Below are positions 35,640 to 46,400 of a stretch of 64,000 nt of DNA, piece after piece. The stretch covers positions 59,365,378 to 59,429,377 of the forward strand of contig NC_030678.2 of the NCBI RefSeq assembly GCF_000004195.4. The letters are read 5' to 3'. Origin of the DNA: Xenopus tropicalis. Lineage: Eukaryota; Chordata; Amphibia; Anura; Pipidae. The notes beneath the pieces were generated by a model. The model was not told where the DNA came from, searched no databases, and saw only the letters and a list, made by a program, of their open reading frames with translations. Both the position numbers and the translations under genes were made by a program. The stretch's first letter is position 1, and each line of letters starts with the position of its first letter.

Positions 35640-36244
35640 CTGTCCGTCAGCTCCTATCTGAAACTATTGAGCATGCTTGATCACCCCATAGTCAACTTAC
35701 CATCTCGCCGCCATACTTACCTTCCGGCACTCCTTCATCCCAACCCAAATAAAACACACAACACACCAAATTCGATTTGTTGGATGTGGAGCAGGCCACA
35801 GCTTTATTAAACGTTCACATTTAAAATTCACCAACAATTCATCTTAACCTGAAAGAATGTTTGCATAAATAACATTACAATTTGCATACATTAACCCAAA
35901 AGTAAACATATAAATATGAGAACATCCCTGAGCTCAACTAGGTTGGTCCTTGGCAATAGGACGCTCCCTTCCAAACCCTGAAGTACCAAAATCCCAACAC
36001 CACCATCACCACTGTGAGCCCGTACCTGCCATATGCCGCAATCATCCTGGCCCCTATGGGTACACAGGGGCTCCAGCTACCAAACAAAGCAAGCCTTTAC
36101 CCGGTATGGCTGGCTGCATTTTCCACCACTTGCCCGCATTGCCAAGGACCCCACTGCCACAGGGATGCATTCCTAACTCCCTTAGTGACACATCCTCGAC
36201 CACAAAGAATAGGCCTGCTCCACCCCTTCACCAATAGCGTTGTT

Positions 36245-36736
36245 CTAAATATCGTAACCAACATCATTCAGATGCACCCCGTCCGAAGCAAAAACGCCGG
36301 GCTCTGATTCCAAGAACCAATGCCTAACTACCACCCCATCATGCAGCCGAACAAACTTGCTCATTTCCACGTTCACCTTCACTCTGACTCTGCCTATAGC
36401 TTCCTGAGAACGCGTGCTTCTCCAAAATAACCGTGGTACCATTTCAGACCACACCAGAATCACCCCTTCAATTAACTTCAAAATCTCCAACACGTCATGC
36501 TTCATATCCTTAATAAGGTCTCGCATAGGGCGGACCCCGAGATCATTCCCCCCGAGGTGCAGAACCACTATTCTAGGTATAAAGCCAAACTCCAGTTGAT
36601 CACTAACCTTGCGTACCAACCTGTCCCAAGTCATGCCCCTCTCTCCTAACCAACGAACCTCCATAACCTCCCTCGAAAACCCGAGCGGCCTTCCGTTCTC
36701 CCGCCGTCCAGCCTGCCCCCTGCTATAACAACCCAT
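36245..36736 (-). CDS. SGNH-hydrolase-like ORF of the Ngaro-type element
   Basis: 163 codons. WLGERGM (29-35) resembles block II, VVLHLGGNDLG (57-67) is the block III GGND motif with the oxyanion-hole Asn, and SDGVHLNDVGY (151-161) is the block V D-x-x-H dyad. The usual block I (GDS/GxS) with the nucleophilic Ser is not visible in this frame or just upstream, so the enzyme is probably inactive or its start has been lost. The ORF start overlaps the recombinase end by 14 bp. Similar esterase domains are known in some Ngaro elements and in CR1-type LINE ORF1s; the role in retrotransposition is unknown. The frame ends shortly after block V, as expected for the family's C-terminus. Confidence 0.65.
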   Translation of the reverse strand: MGCYSRGQAGRRENGRPLGFSREVMEVRWLGERGMTWDRLVRKVSDQLEFGFIPRIVVLHLGGNDLGVRPMRDLIKDMKHDVLEILKLIEGVILVWSEMVPRLFWRSTRSQEAIGRVRVKVNVEMSKFVRLHDGVVVRHWFLESEPGVFASDGVHLNDVGYDI

Positions 36737-37748
36737 AACTGAAGAAAGGTTGTTTTTTTTTTAAATAATCCATTTGGTGCAAACTAACATAAGACTGATA
36801 TCTCTTAGACTCCCAACGCCCAATACGCTTAATCGTCTCCTCCAGGAGACCGCAACGTGCTGTTTCCGTTGCAGCCCCAATCCTGAACGAGTGGGTTCCG
36901 AATTCCTTTTCGTTCAAACCCAAAACCTTCAGACACTTCCTAAAGACTGCCAGAAACTGAAAACGAGACAATGCTGTACCGTTCTCGTGGACTAACAATG
37001 GGCCCCCCATGTTTGGTCTCACGCTAACAAAATCCCTTACACAGTGCACAGGGCAAGTCCCGTCCCCAGGAATAGCATTGAGTGAAAATTGAAAGCCCCG
37101 GCCCTCCTGGTCCGTTTTTGAATGGCTTACATAGAGGAAAACCCTTTCTTGGCATACCCGCACATCACTGCACTGAATTCCTTCCCTGCCCGCCCGGTTC
37201 TTACTCACCAATTCACTAATCCTCAGTGCGCCATAAAATGCAAAAGAAAACGCAGCTTGAAACAGCCTTGCCTCATAACCCGATGCACAAATAGATTTCA
37301 AACAAACAAACAAATCACGCAACAGTTGGAACGACATGGGCCTCCTTACATCCGTTGCCCTTTTCCCCCTGCGCAGACCCTTCATAACTTGGCGGACTAC
37401 AAAATCCTTAGTCGCGTCCCGTAGGCCTTGTAATTTAAACCCAAATGCGAGGCCTGACAGTTTCTTGTTCAACCCGGAAATAGGCCACCCATTTTCCAAC
37501 CCTTGACAAATGAAATCGAGAACCATATCCCCTGAATCCGCATCCCTAAAATTCCCCCCACTTACACCTACAAAGTTGGTCCACTCCCCCCAAACCTTTT
37601 TGTAAAAGGCCCACGTGGCTGGAGCCACGGACCTGGAAACCAGATTCAAGATCTGCTCGTTCCGAGCTGCCAAAGATGCTCCGGACAGGTCAGTCCCACC
37701 TTGTCTGCATATCGTGCCAAAGCTCGGAAGCGCTCCATCTGAAAACAA
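36723..37748 (-). CDS. Tyrosine recombinase of the Ngaro-type element, intact frame
   Basis: 341 codons. The N-terminal SAM-like DNA-binding half (about 25-130, RSVAPATWAFYKKVWGEW...) is followed by a catalytic domain. Active-site residues: Arg176 in YGALRISEL, Lys211 in SHSKTDQEG (beta-hairpin Lys), His286 and Arg289 in THSFRIGAAT, Trp312 in GRWES (His/Trp position) and Tyr320 in RYQSYV. The enzyme would integrate the circular cDNA by a nicking-ligating Tyr mechanism. The first ~35 codons overlap the RNase H frame. All catalytic residues are present although other parts of the element are broken. Confidence 0.85.
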   Translation of the reverse strand: MFSDGALPSFGTICRQGGTDLSGASLAARNEQILNLVSRSVAPATWAFYKKVWGEWTNFVGVSGGNFRDADSGDMVLDFICQGLENGWPISGLNKKLSGLAFGFKLQGLRDATKDFVVRQVMKGLRRGKRATDVRRPMSFQLLRDLFVCLKSICASGYEARLFQAAFSFAFYGALRISELVSKNRAGREGIQCSDVRVCQERVFLYVSHSKTDQEGRGFQFSLNAIPGDGTCPVHCVRDFVSVRPNMGGPLLVHENGTALSRFQFLAVFRKCLKVLGLNEKEFGTHSFRIGAATETARCGLLEETIKRIGRWESKRYQSYVSLHQMDYLKKKQPFFSYGLL

Positions 37749-38241
37749 GATAGGGCATCAGCAATCTCGTTTTGAACTCCCGGGACATGCCTAGCCCGAA
37801 AACAGATCTTCCTTTCAAGGTATACAAACACCAACTGCCTAAGTAGCCCAATAACTGGAGTCGAATTTGCTGTAAGGCTATTGACACATTGCACTACTCC
37901 CATATTATCCGAATGGAAGGTGACTGCCTTGTCCCGGAGGCTGTCACCCCAAAGGACTACCGACACCAGAAATAACTCAATAAACACTAAGTTGCAAGTT
38001 AAACCCCATAGGAATGACTCTGCACGCAAAATTAAGTTTTCCTAACAGTGACTGCAATTGTTTTAACGTCACTTTTTTGGCCGCTACAGCCCTTTCGATA
38101 ACCGTACGCAAATCCGAAACCATGTCCGCTGGCAGCCTGCACTCCTGCCGTTCGGAATCAAGCTTAATACCCAGAACCTTTAAGCATGTTGTTGGACCCT
38201 CCGTGTTCTCATGCGCCAATGGAACCCCAGACTTGGTGAAC
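37646..38241 (-). pseudogene. RT C-terminus, connection and RNase H of the Ngaro-type element
   Basis: 38219-37977 encodes the RT thumb/connection (CLKVLGIKLDSERQECRLP, LQSLLGKLNFACRVIP). 38029-37646 encodes RNase H in another frame, with an acidic residue near position 18, Asp41 in FHSDNMG, His81 in RHVPG and Asp91 in EIADALS. A frameshift near 38000 separates the two. RNase H would remove template RNA after reverse transcription. Confidence 0.75.
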
Positions 38242-38673
38242 TGTCAGCGGGGGCCTTCGGCACCCACAGGGAGGGTGTAGTCAGGATCAAGGAGGAAGGC
38301 CTCTTCCAGCGAGTCCGAGCGAAGTACAGATGCGGGGCAATCCAAAAGAGAGGTCAGGTTCAGGCAAAGGTCACTTGAGGCAGGCAGCAAGGTTCAAGGT
38401 CAGGAACAGGCAATGGTACGGCCACAGGAAAGCAGAGCAGACAATTAGAGACCCAGAAACACAATAGGAATATTGAGCTATACTCGGGCATTGAACCTGG
38501 GTCTCTGGCGTCCTTTTATTTTTGAATTTGGCGCCATAGCGCGTGACGTCAACGCGCCGGCGTCCCTGCGCCCACGTGGAGTCCTGGGCACCGCCATCTT
38601 GGATTCGCAGCGCTGGGAAGGAGGAAGCCTCCGCACGCTTGGAGCAGGTAAGGAGCGGCGAGGGCCCATGACA
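38242..38673 (-). mobile_element. Solo LTR inserted in the Ngaro-type RT (6-bp TSD)
   Basis: 432 bp with TG...CA ends (tgtcagcggg ... gggcccatgaca), terminal inversion tgtca/tgaca, and gtgaac flanking both sides (38236-38241 and 38674-38679). Excising the insert with one TSD copy rejoins the RT reading frame, which proves insertion. On the minus strand a TATA-like aaaataaaagg (complement of 38509-38525) fits an LTR promoter. It has no internal coding region, so it is a recombined solo LTR or an LTR-like element. Confidence 0.75.
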
Positions 38674-38679
38674 GTGAAC

Positions 38680-39248
38680 ATCCCCTGCATAGCCTCCAGT
38701 ATCACCCTGCATGTGCCTGATTCCCTCGGTCCTGCACACAGAAAATCATCAAGGTAATGGACTATTTAAGGAAATCCCGATACCGTTCTTACCACCCATT
38801 CCAAGAAGGTACTAAAAGTTTCAAAGTACGCACACGAAATGGAACACCCCATGGGCAAACATCGATCCACATAGTATCCCCCTTGGAAGTAGCAGCCCAA
38901 CAGATGAACACAATCAGGATGCACGGGCAGAAGTCGAAAGGCCGCCTCAATGTCCGTTTTTCCCATCAACGCGCCCTTTCTGATAGCCTTGACCATCTGC
39001 ACCACTGCATCAAAAGATACATAGGACACAGAACATAATTCCTCGGCTATCCTATCGTTTACAGAGCACCCCCTTGGATATGATAAGTGCTGCATGAGCC
39101 GGTACTTACCCGGCTCCTTCTTTGGGACCACCCCCAAAGGAGATACCCGGAGACCCTGCAAGGGGGGTTCCCTAAATGGCCCAGACATCCTACCCAAGTT
39201 TACCTCCTTTTCCAATTTTTGAGCCACAAAAGACAGGTATTCTTTCAC
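38680..39248 (-). pseudogene. Reverse transcriptase (fingers/palm) of the Ngaro-type element
   Basis: The frame 39248-38766 carries VVPKKEPGKYRLM (fingers), KTDIEAAFRLLPVHP (motif A, Asp99) and LPMGCSISC (motif B). A TAA at 38768-38766 follows SGFP. In the same frame five codons later comes YLDDFL (motif C, catalytic Asp pair), so the stop is a nonsense mutation. After another ~25 codons the solo LTR interrupts. The RT cannot be made intact. Confidence 0.85.
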
Positions 39249-39345
39249 GGACTTTAAGTTACGAAGAGAACTGAAACCCTAATCCTAAACCCCTCCCTAA
39301 AACCGGTTGCCGAGAAAGCTGCCTGATCTCTCCTCGGATACTCAT

Positions 39346-40045
39346 TTAGCCATCCCTGCGATGCTCACCGTGGTCCTCCCCTTTTGAATCAGCTGGCTTG
39401 CCTGAGAACTTACCCTTTTTAAAACATCTAGTGAAGGGGTGAGATCCCCCACAGCCCGAACACTCGTGCCGAAATTTACAGCTGGCACCCCATTTGCACT
39501 GCCCCTCATTGAAGGCAAAGCAAAACCCTTTTTTTGGTCCCACCGTTGCTCCGGACTGACCCTGCCCGGCAGCGCCGCCATGAAAGGATGACTGAGCTGT
39601 AGCATTAGCGGAGCTATAGATAGATGATGCGCCACTTTGCCCCGCCTTAGCCCCACTACTATTCACGAGCCGTAACCACAGCCCAATATCCTTATGATCC
39701 CACTTAATAGAAGGCCTTACTGACATACGCTGCCTAAACTGCTCATCATATCTGAGCCATGCTAACCCCCCCCCATACACCCGATGAGCTTCCAGGATGG
39801 AGTCCAAATAGCAGAATAACCCACTACAATACTCCGGAAATTTTTCACTCACCAAACTAGCGAAGATGCAGAAGGCTTGCAACCAATTTACAAACGTTCG
39901 GGGAATCAATCTAAAACGCCTCCTATCCTCGTCCTCCTCCTTCCTGTGCTCCTTACCTTTCTCCCATTTGTCCAAATTAAAACGCTCCAGTGGTAATAAT
40001 GTGAAAATGTCCACATATTCACCCTTCTGTACCTTCTCTCTTACC
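39346..40045 (-). CDS. Gag-like protein, C-terminal part with CCCH zinc finger
   Basis: 222-codon frame (40014-39346). It contains an alpha-helical segment (about 30-120, RLIPRTFVNWLQAF, WLRYDEQFRQR), a Ser/Ala/Gly-rich linker, and C-x7-C-x5-C-x3-H at Cys165, Cys173, Cys179 and His183, followed by ECSGCGG and HPFTRC. The finger is the nucleic-acid-binding part of Gag in DIRS/Ngaro elements. It is split from the N-terminal part by a frameshift near 40045: the upstream frame ends at 40019 while coding similarity continues in this frame. Confidence 0.7.
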
Positions 40046-41328
40046 CTCTGACTTCAAATGTGTTCCTAACGGGCCCTCAAAACACACATAAGTCTGACTC
40101 TTAGTCGCATCTGAAATATGCTCTGCTTTCTTTCTCCCCCTGGCATCCTTGCCGCTATCCGCTGGCACAGAAGGGGCTACCATATCTCTCCCTGCCACTG
40201 TAATAGCCTCCTGAGCAGGCCCCATTACTTCCCCTGTCCTGACCCCTGCAACTATTGGTTGGCTCCGCCCAGTGACCCCTTTTTCTGCATCCGCCCAGGC
40301 GCTTTGTGGCGCTGACTGCCCTGAACCTGCCTCCCATTTTCCCATAAATTCTCGTAAACCCAACATAAAACCTTGGAACATATCTTGGTTAAAAGCATTA
40401 GATTGTGCCTTATGAACGTATATTTGCTGCTCACCCACAGGCTGCACAGAAGCTGCCCTCCGTGCTGCCGTTTGATCAGAATCCAACAAAGAGCCATGCG
40501 GCCGTGTCTCCTGTCCTGGTCCCTCGCTCCCACGCCGCCCTGAAACAAGGAACACATCAATTCCCTCCCTGTTATCAGCCCCCCATAGGGTTAATACCTG
40601 GGGACTGGGAATATGTGGCTGCTCCGTTCTGCTGGTCCTGCCCCGCCTGACCAGCCGCAGGTGCATTACCCAGCCCTTGGAGCCGTTCCTGTGAGGTGAC
40701 CTCAACCCTGAGTAGCAAACAAGGCGGGCCCCCCTCCCCCCCTTCCATGTCCTGCTGCCGTCCCGGGGGAAAAGACCCTTCCCTGGAGTGCTGGACCGAC
40801 GGGCCCCCAGACTCCATTGCTTCCGGTCCAACCCTCACACTGCTGGCTGTGCTGAACCCTGCAGTACGTCCTCGCTGACCCCCCTTTCTCCCCCCTGTCC
40901 CAGTTGCACTGCTGGCGTGTCACCACTTCGCCCCCTCTTGGCCTGTAGGCCGCGGTCCTGGCCTCCTCCGGCTCTGGCCCCATACATGCTGACAGGCTGT
41001 AATGGTCCTGCACTGGCGAACTCACCCGACCTGGTAGTAGACCCTCTCTGCGACGCGCCTCCCGTCGCCATGGCAACCGCTCCTCGGCATCGGGGAAGGA
41101 CTCCTGCGTCTCCGGTTCACCCTGTGAGGGGGGGAAGGACTCAAACGGTCCGGTGGCTGCAACCTCCGGGCCCTCCAGACAGGTACCTCGTCGACCCGCT
41201 CCTGGCTCCCCCATGCCTCGAGTTGCAGCCTCTCCTCCCCCTTCTTCTCCGCCACACTCCTCAGCCACTGAAACAAGCCGTCCATAGTTGTTGTCAGTTT
41301 CAGCGCTGCTGTAGTGATGTGTAGACAC
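40019..41328 (-). pseudogene. Gag-like protein, N-terminal part (frameshifted)
   Basis: Three frames together look like one decayed Gag N-terminus: MDGLFQWLRSVAEKKGEERL at 41285, a Pro/Arg/Gly-rich low-complexity middle, and a final frame (40831-40019) with QSNAFNQDMFQGFMLGLREF and TYVCFEGPLGTHLKSE. It is GC-rich compared with the surrounding DNA, which makes many spurious ORFs on both strands. Confidence 0.5.
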
Positions 41329-41490
41329 GTCCTGACACTTCCTTAGCTAAGCTGAAACTGATCACCCTGGCAACCCCACAACCAGCTACAGCATTCCTGC
41401 TCCCCCGCTTCAGCCAATCCCATCCACTAAGCTTCCCTCCAATGGCACACTCCCTGGCTATGTTCCCAGGGTGATCAAAAGTTTTCCCCA

Positions 41491-43604
41491 TTTACTTCAT
41501 TGCATGTTACTATGGGGAAGACTAACTATCCTATCTTAAAAATTATATTTCATCATCAACCGCGTAATCAGTTAGTCCTGGAAAAAGCTACATTAGCCCT
41601 GTCAACAGGAATCAGAACAAACATTGTTTGTTATACCACCATCTATCCGCCAAGTGGATAGATGTAGATTTTGACTCCCCTTGCTCAGTTGTCTGGGTCA
41701 AACCCCTCAACATTGACCCATGATCCAGGACCTGAAGATCAGCTTGAAAAATGCAAAAGCCGGCATTTTCAGGTCAATCTCAACTCCATGTAGCTGCACT
41801 AAGGCGAATCTGTACCTTTCAGTGCAGCTAAATGTCGTTGCGAATGAGAGCGGATCCGAGAAGTGGACTGTAGGTCAGGTGTGACGCCAGGTGTGGAGCC
41901 TTTGCAGTAATGTTATCTAGCTTTCACAACGTTGTCCACTTAGTGGTAGAATACAAAATCTATCAATAAATGTAGCTTGTTTTTAAGTCATTTGATGGGT
42001 TAAAATATATAAAATAAATTAACAGAAGTAACTCTCAATAGTTATTATATAATAATATAATTTCAGGGCTCACAAAATCTTTAGATGATGAATTCTTTCC
42101 AGCATATATGAGAAGTGCTCATCAGTCAGGGCCCCACTGGACCTCCTACCCTTGGACCCTCCAGTAGTTGCAGGGTCTGCTTCCCCCTGGTACTACAGGG
42201 AGGGACACTATTGGCTATAACTATATTTACACAACAGCTGTCCATCTGCTGATTACCCAACTATCAATCTACAGAAATATCCGGCAGTCCATACTGACAC
42301 TCAGATGGTTTATCACTATCTGTTTCCTCCCTTACACAACGTGTTTCCCAGTCAAAAGTCTCAAAAGCAGCCATCCCCTAAGTTACGTACAAATATAGCT
42401 ATTTCACAACAGTAAAACTGCTGTCTTATTTAAGGATTAGCCACACTTATCACATCCTGCCCTTTTACTTAATATTCTGCATATTTGAATTATTGCAAAA
42501 TATTCCATGTACAAATGTGTGGGGCCCAGTAACATCTAGGTACACCAGCTGCAGATAGATAGGGAAAGTAACTGAAACTATATTACACAGCCTTGACTAA
42601 TGTTTGTGCCATGACCCTTGATCTCAGGTATCAGCATACTTCCTGTTTTTGTCCAGGTCTAGACCTGGGCCTTAAAGCATCCACTATTTGTAAGGGAAAC
42701 TCCAACATAAAAAATGGCAGATGCTTATGTGAAGCCCTGATTGGACATACTTACAACCCATCCCCATTCCTATTTCTCCATTCAACATGTGACATTCAAA
42801 AAATTGTATGCATGTGGTTTTTCAGTGTTTGTCAGGTAGCAACTTAAGTGCAAAAATGCAGCTGCTTTTATTTTACAGTATACAGTATTTTGCAGTCAAA
42901 ACGGCAGCAGCTATCTGCTGCTACAGTCATATCTTTACTTCCTGTTACTGCTTAATTCTCCTCTGCTGAGAAAACACTAATTGTTTTTCCCTTACTGAGC
43001 TGTTCAGATAGAGATTTCTCATAACCAGAGATGAGCTACAGTTTCTGATTAGGATATCAGTTTCTGATGGTTCCTTCCCCCACTGCTCATGTATGATTTT
43101 AGTCTGAACTGTCTCCAACTTCTGTCTGTGCAATCTCATATGACTAGCAGCTTCCTTCCTTATCCATATTTGCTGGGGTCCACTTTCCACTTGACTCGGG
43201 GGAAATGTTTGCTTTGTATTGGTTCAGTGAACAAACCATTTATTTAGAACTGCAGGTTAAAGGCTTCTGCTTCTCTTTTTAGTAAAACATTCAGGACACA
43301 ACAGTCATTGTGGCACCTTCAGCAAGCTCTGTCCTTGGATAAAAATTGTATTTTTAGTCAATGTAATCAATCCTCCAGCTCTCAAGCTCATCTTCCAAGG
43401 CTGTTTTTTTAATAGTTTACTATTGTTAATGTAAATGGCAGAATATGTGCCTAAAGTCATTATCCTCTCACTCCTCTCAAAATGCACTAAATACCAATTA
43501 ATTGGATTCTAAACATATATGGAGTTAAATTTTAATTAAACATCGGGAAACTTTACCGAATCCAAATATATCCACATTACAGAAGATTGCCTCTCCTGCA
43601 GCTG
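41491..43604. other. No recognised gene
   Basis: A weak inverted pair (ccaagtggatagatgtagatttt near 41650 against a similar inverted stretch near 41935-41965) is the only structure seen. Confidence 0.35.
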
Positions 43605-43790
43605 ACACATATGCCCATATGTAGTAAAAGGCACTAAGTTTGCCCAGGTGCAGTAATCCATAGCAACCAATAATATGTTTGCTTTTAAACAAGTGATCAG
43701 TGAATGCAACCTGCTGATTGGTTGCTACAGCTCCTGGGCATAATTTGTGCCCTTTATTACATCACGCCCATAGTCTGAAAATACCTTTTA
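43605..43790. repeat. 'gcaaccaat' foldback MITE
   Basis: catatgtagtaaaaggcac ... agtaatccatagcaaccaat ... ctgattggttgctac ... gtgccctttattaca. Arms pair over most of ~180 bp. Confidence 0.6.
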
Positions 43791-43879
43791 ACCCATAAGA
43801 ATGAGCGTAAACCACTTTACAAGCAGCAATCAAGCTTAATTACAGAAATATGTAAAATACCCTACTTTCTGTATTGCCC

Positions 43880-44304
43880 TTAAAGGAACAGTAACACCAA
43901 AAAATAAAAGAGCTTTAAAGTAATAAAAATATAATGTACTGTTGCCCTGCACTGGTAAAATTGGTGTGTTTGCTACAGTAACACTACTATAATTTATATA
44001 ATAAGCTGCTGTGTAGCCATGGGGGCAGCCATTCAAGCTGGAAAAAAGGAGAAAAGGCACAGGTTACATAGTAGATAACAGATAAGCTCTGTAGAATACA
44101 ATAGAGTTTTATCTGTTATCTGCTATGTGCCTGTGCCTTTTCTCCTTTGAATGGCTGCCCCCATGGCTACACAGCAGATTATTTATATAAATTATAGTAG
44201 ACTTTCTGAAGTAAACACACAACTTTTACCAGTGCAGGGGAGCAGCACATCATATTTTAGTTAGTTTTATACACTTTCATTTTTTGGTGTTACTGTTCCT
44301 TTAA
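43880..44304. mobile_element. T2-like MITE, TTAA ends
   Basis: ttaaaggaacagtaacacc ... ggtgttactgttcctttaa with exact inverted termini, and an internal palindrome (gcagccattcaagctgg, agataacagataagctctgtagaa against ttatctgttatctgc). 425 bp. Confidence 0.8.
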
Positions 44305-44739
44305 AGAGGAAGGTGCTACCTAAACAAAGCATGTTCTATAAAAATGAAGCATGATAACTTCCAACAGGTTGAATACATTTTATAGGCACTTAAAGGAACA
44401 GTAATGCCTTAAAATAAAAGTGTTTTAAAGGAATGACAATATAATGTACTGTTGTTCTGCACTGGTAGAACAAGTGTGTTTGCTTCAGAAACCTAACTAT
44501 AGTTTATATAAACAAGCTGCTGTATAGCCATGAAAGGCAGAAATGTGGATAAAGAAAAAACTCACCAGCACACCCTGGCTCCTCCAAAAGAAAAAACTTT
44601 AGCCTGGTGCCCGGTATCAAGAGGGAACAGCACCCTCCAATCCAATCTCGAACAGCATAGGTACTGGCACAGCAAGGAAAATATAAGCGGGTAAAACCTC
44701 CCCCCCAGCCATAAACACTGGCTGCAAATAGAACAGGAA

Positions 44740-45656
44740 AAAATACAACCATTTACTTTACAACAACTAATGTGGTCCAAGTCACCCCTACAACTAATAA
44801 AATCCAAAAATGGCTACCACACAACAACTACGGCCCTAAAAATCTGGACCCAACTAAAAAGCAATAAACATATCCATACCTTCCCAGCAAAACTTTCTCC
44901 GCTTAGCACGCTGGAAACAATGATCCCTAACCAATCCACCTCCAATTGGGATCAACTAGGCATTAAACATTTAGCACAACTAATGTCGGACATAATGAAA
45001 TCATACGAAGAACTGCAAATGGAATACAAATTACCAAAACATGACCTATACAAATACCTGCTCATCCCATACTTAAAAAACATATCAGACCAGCAAACTG
45101 TCTACGAAAAGCAGGGAAAAAAAGAGGACTATCAAAAATATACAAAACACTACTAACCCAACCGAACAACGAAAAACCAGCACATATTCAAAAATGGGAA
45201 AATTAACACAACATTCACACAAACTCAATGGCTTCAAGCAGCCACCATATCATCACCTCAGCTAGACTACTAATACCTCGCCTATGGAAAACAAGCACCA
45301 TTCCAACCAAGGAGGAACTAATCCACCTCACGGACTCCAACCTTACCTATGATAGACTAGCCATACAACACACCCCAACGACATCCAGGGACAAAATCAC
45401 CTACCATATATGGCAAACAAGGAAAACAAAATCCCTCGTAACCAACTAAAACACAACCAAAAGCAAGGATCAACTAACAACCAACAAATGCCAAAAGCTG
45501 CCCCATCATCCAAAGAAAAGCAGAAGAACAAATCAACTGTGTAGCCATAAAAGAGACATTACTATGCATGGACCAACCCTCCCCCACCTACCTCCCACTC
45601 TTCTATCTCCTCTTTACTTCTTATTTCTTAAATTGTGTTACCTGAGAAAAAAATCA
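44740..45656 (+). pseudogene. L1-like LINE 3' fragment (ORF2 C-terminus and tail)
   Basis: A frame from about 44755 to 45156 reads PLQLIKSKNGY, LKIWTQL and LPKHDLYKYLLIPYL, matching the post-RT C-terminal part of L1 ORF2 (compare IPKHNFFLYLQIRHL in the minus-strand L1 at 7.7 kb). Further frames with stops run to about 45450. The fragment ends in gaaaaaaatcaataattttcaaatt, an A-rich 3' end. 5'-truncated and inactive. Confidence 0.65.
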
Positions 45657-45881
45657 ATAATTTTCAAATTAAATATAAGCAGGTAAAACCTGCACGTTTA
45701 TTTAGTGCAACACAGTAACGTTTCTGGGTGAACCCCTTCGTCAGACAAACTGGAAAGTGAGGCCAAATAACATTTAAAGGGTATGAATGTGACATCACCA
45801 AGTCCAAGCTAAAGTCCACACTAAATAGCACTGTGCAAAATACAAATAACATTATTTTATACATGTGCCAGCCATACACGT

Positions 45882-46292
45882 TTAAAGGACAAGTCTAAGT
45901 CACTTGGGGGTGCCAAAATTTTAGACACCCCCAAGTGACTTAAATCGCTTACCTTGTACCCCGGGCTGGTGCCCCTGTTAGGAGAAAACAGCACCAGCCC
46001 GGGGTACCTGTAGCGAGCGATTCCTTCTTCCCTATTCGCGCTGCTCTTACTGTCTGGGACAGGCGCATGCGCAGTAGAGTGAAACACCGACTTCTCCGTT
46101 CAGGGTTTGGCTTTTCACCCTACTGTGCATGCGCGCGCAGTGAACAAGGAAGAAGGAAGCGTTTGCTGCTACCCCGGGCTGGTGCTGTTCTCTCCGTACA
46201 GGGGCACCAGCCCGGGGTAAAAGCTAAGCGATTTAAGTCACTTGGGGTTGCTAACATTTTGGCACCCCCAAGTGACTTTCCTTCTCCTTTAA
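45882..46292. mobile_element. GC-rich T2-like MITE nested in the Penelope tail
   Basis: ttaaaggacaagtctaagtcac ... gtgactttccttctcctttaa with TTAA borders. Inner arms ccaagtgacttaaatcgctta and ccccgggctggtg...gcaccagcccgggg pair with their inverted copies. It interrupts a 53-bp tandem repeat of the host element. Confidence 0.75.
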
Positions 46293-46400
46293 ATGCAAAA
46301 TACGAATAACATTATTTTATACATGTGCCAGCCAAACAAGTTTAAATGCAAAATACAAATAACGTTATTTTATACATATGCCAGCCAAACAAGTTTAAAT
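46289..46400. repeat. 52-53-bp tandem repeat in the Penelope-like tail
   Basis: tttaaatgcaaaatac-aataac, then ttattttataca-tgccagcca-ac, twice in a row. A third unit (45830-45885) lies left of the MITE; subtracting the MITE restores the 53-bp spacing. Confidence 0.75.

Larger units (their letters stand above)
35640..41490 (-). mobile_element. DIRS/Ngaro-type tyrosine-recombinase retrotransposon (minus strand, decayed)
   Basis: On the minus strand the order is gag (41.3-39.35 kb), RT (39.25-38.2), RNase H (38.2-37.65), tyrosine recombinase (37.75-36.72), SGNH-hydrolase-like ORF (36.74-36.25), and a 3' region with AATAAA (35803-35808 on +). Absence of an aspartic protease and integrase, and presence of a tyrosine recombinase, place it in the DIRS order. 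The hydrolase-like ORF and lack of a methyltransferase point to Ngaro. Such elements integrate a circular DNA intermediate without target-site duplication. I could not find the expected split direct repeats, so both ends are approximate. Confidence 0.85.

Noticed and set aside
38371..38757. ORFs on both strands between the RT halves
   Set aside because: They lie in the solo LTR; the RT frame is continuous when the LTR is removed.
40788..41324. 178-codon + strand ORF
   Set aside because: GC-rich antisense shadow of the Ngaro-type gag region.
35640..41490. Split direct repeats expected at the ends of a Ngaro element
   Set aside because: I compared both ends by eye and found only short matches (ctgaaac, gatcaccc), not enough to call.
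43305..43487. Possible tRNA or small RNA gene in gene-poor stretches
   Set aside because: No A-box/B-box pair or cloverleaf could be identified here or elsewhere in the window.
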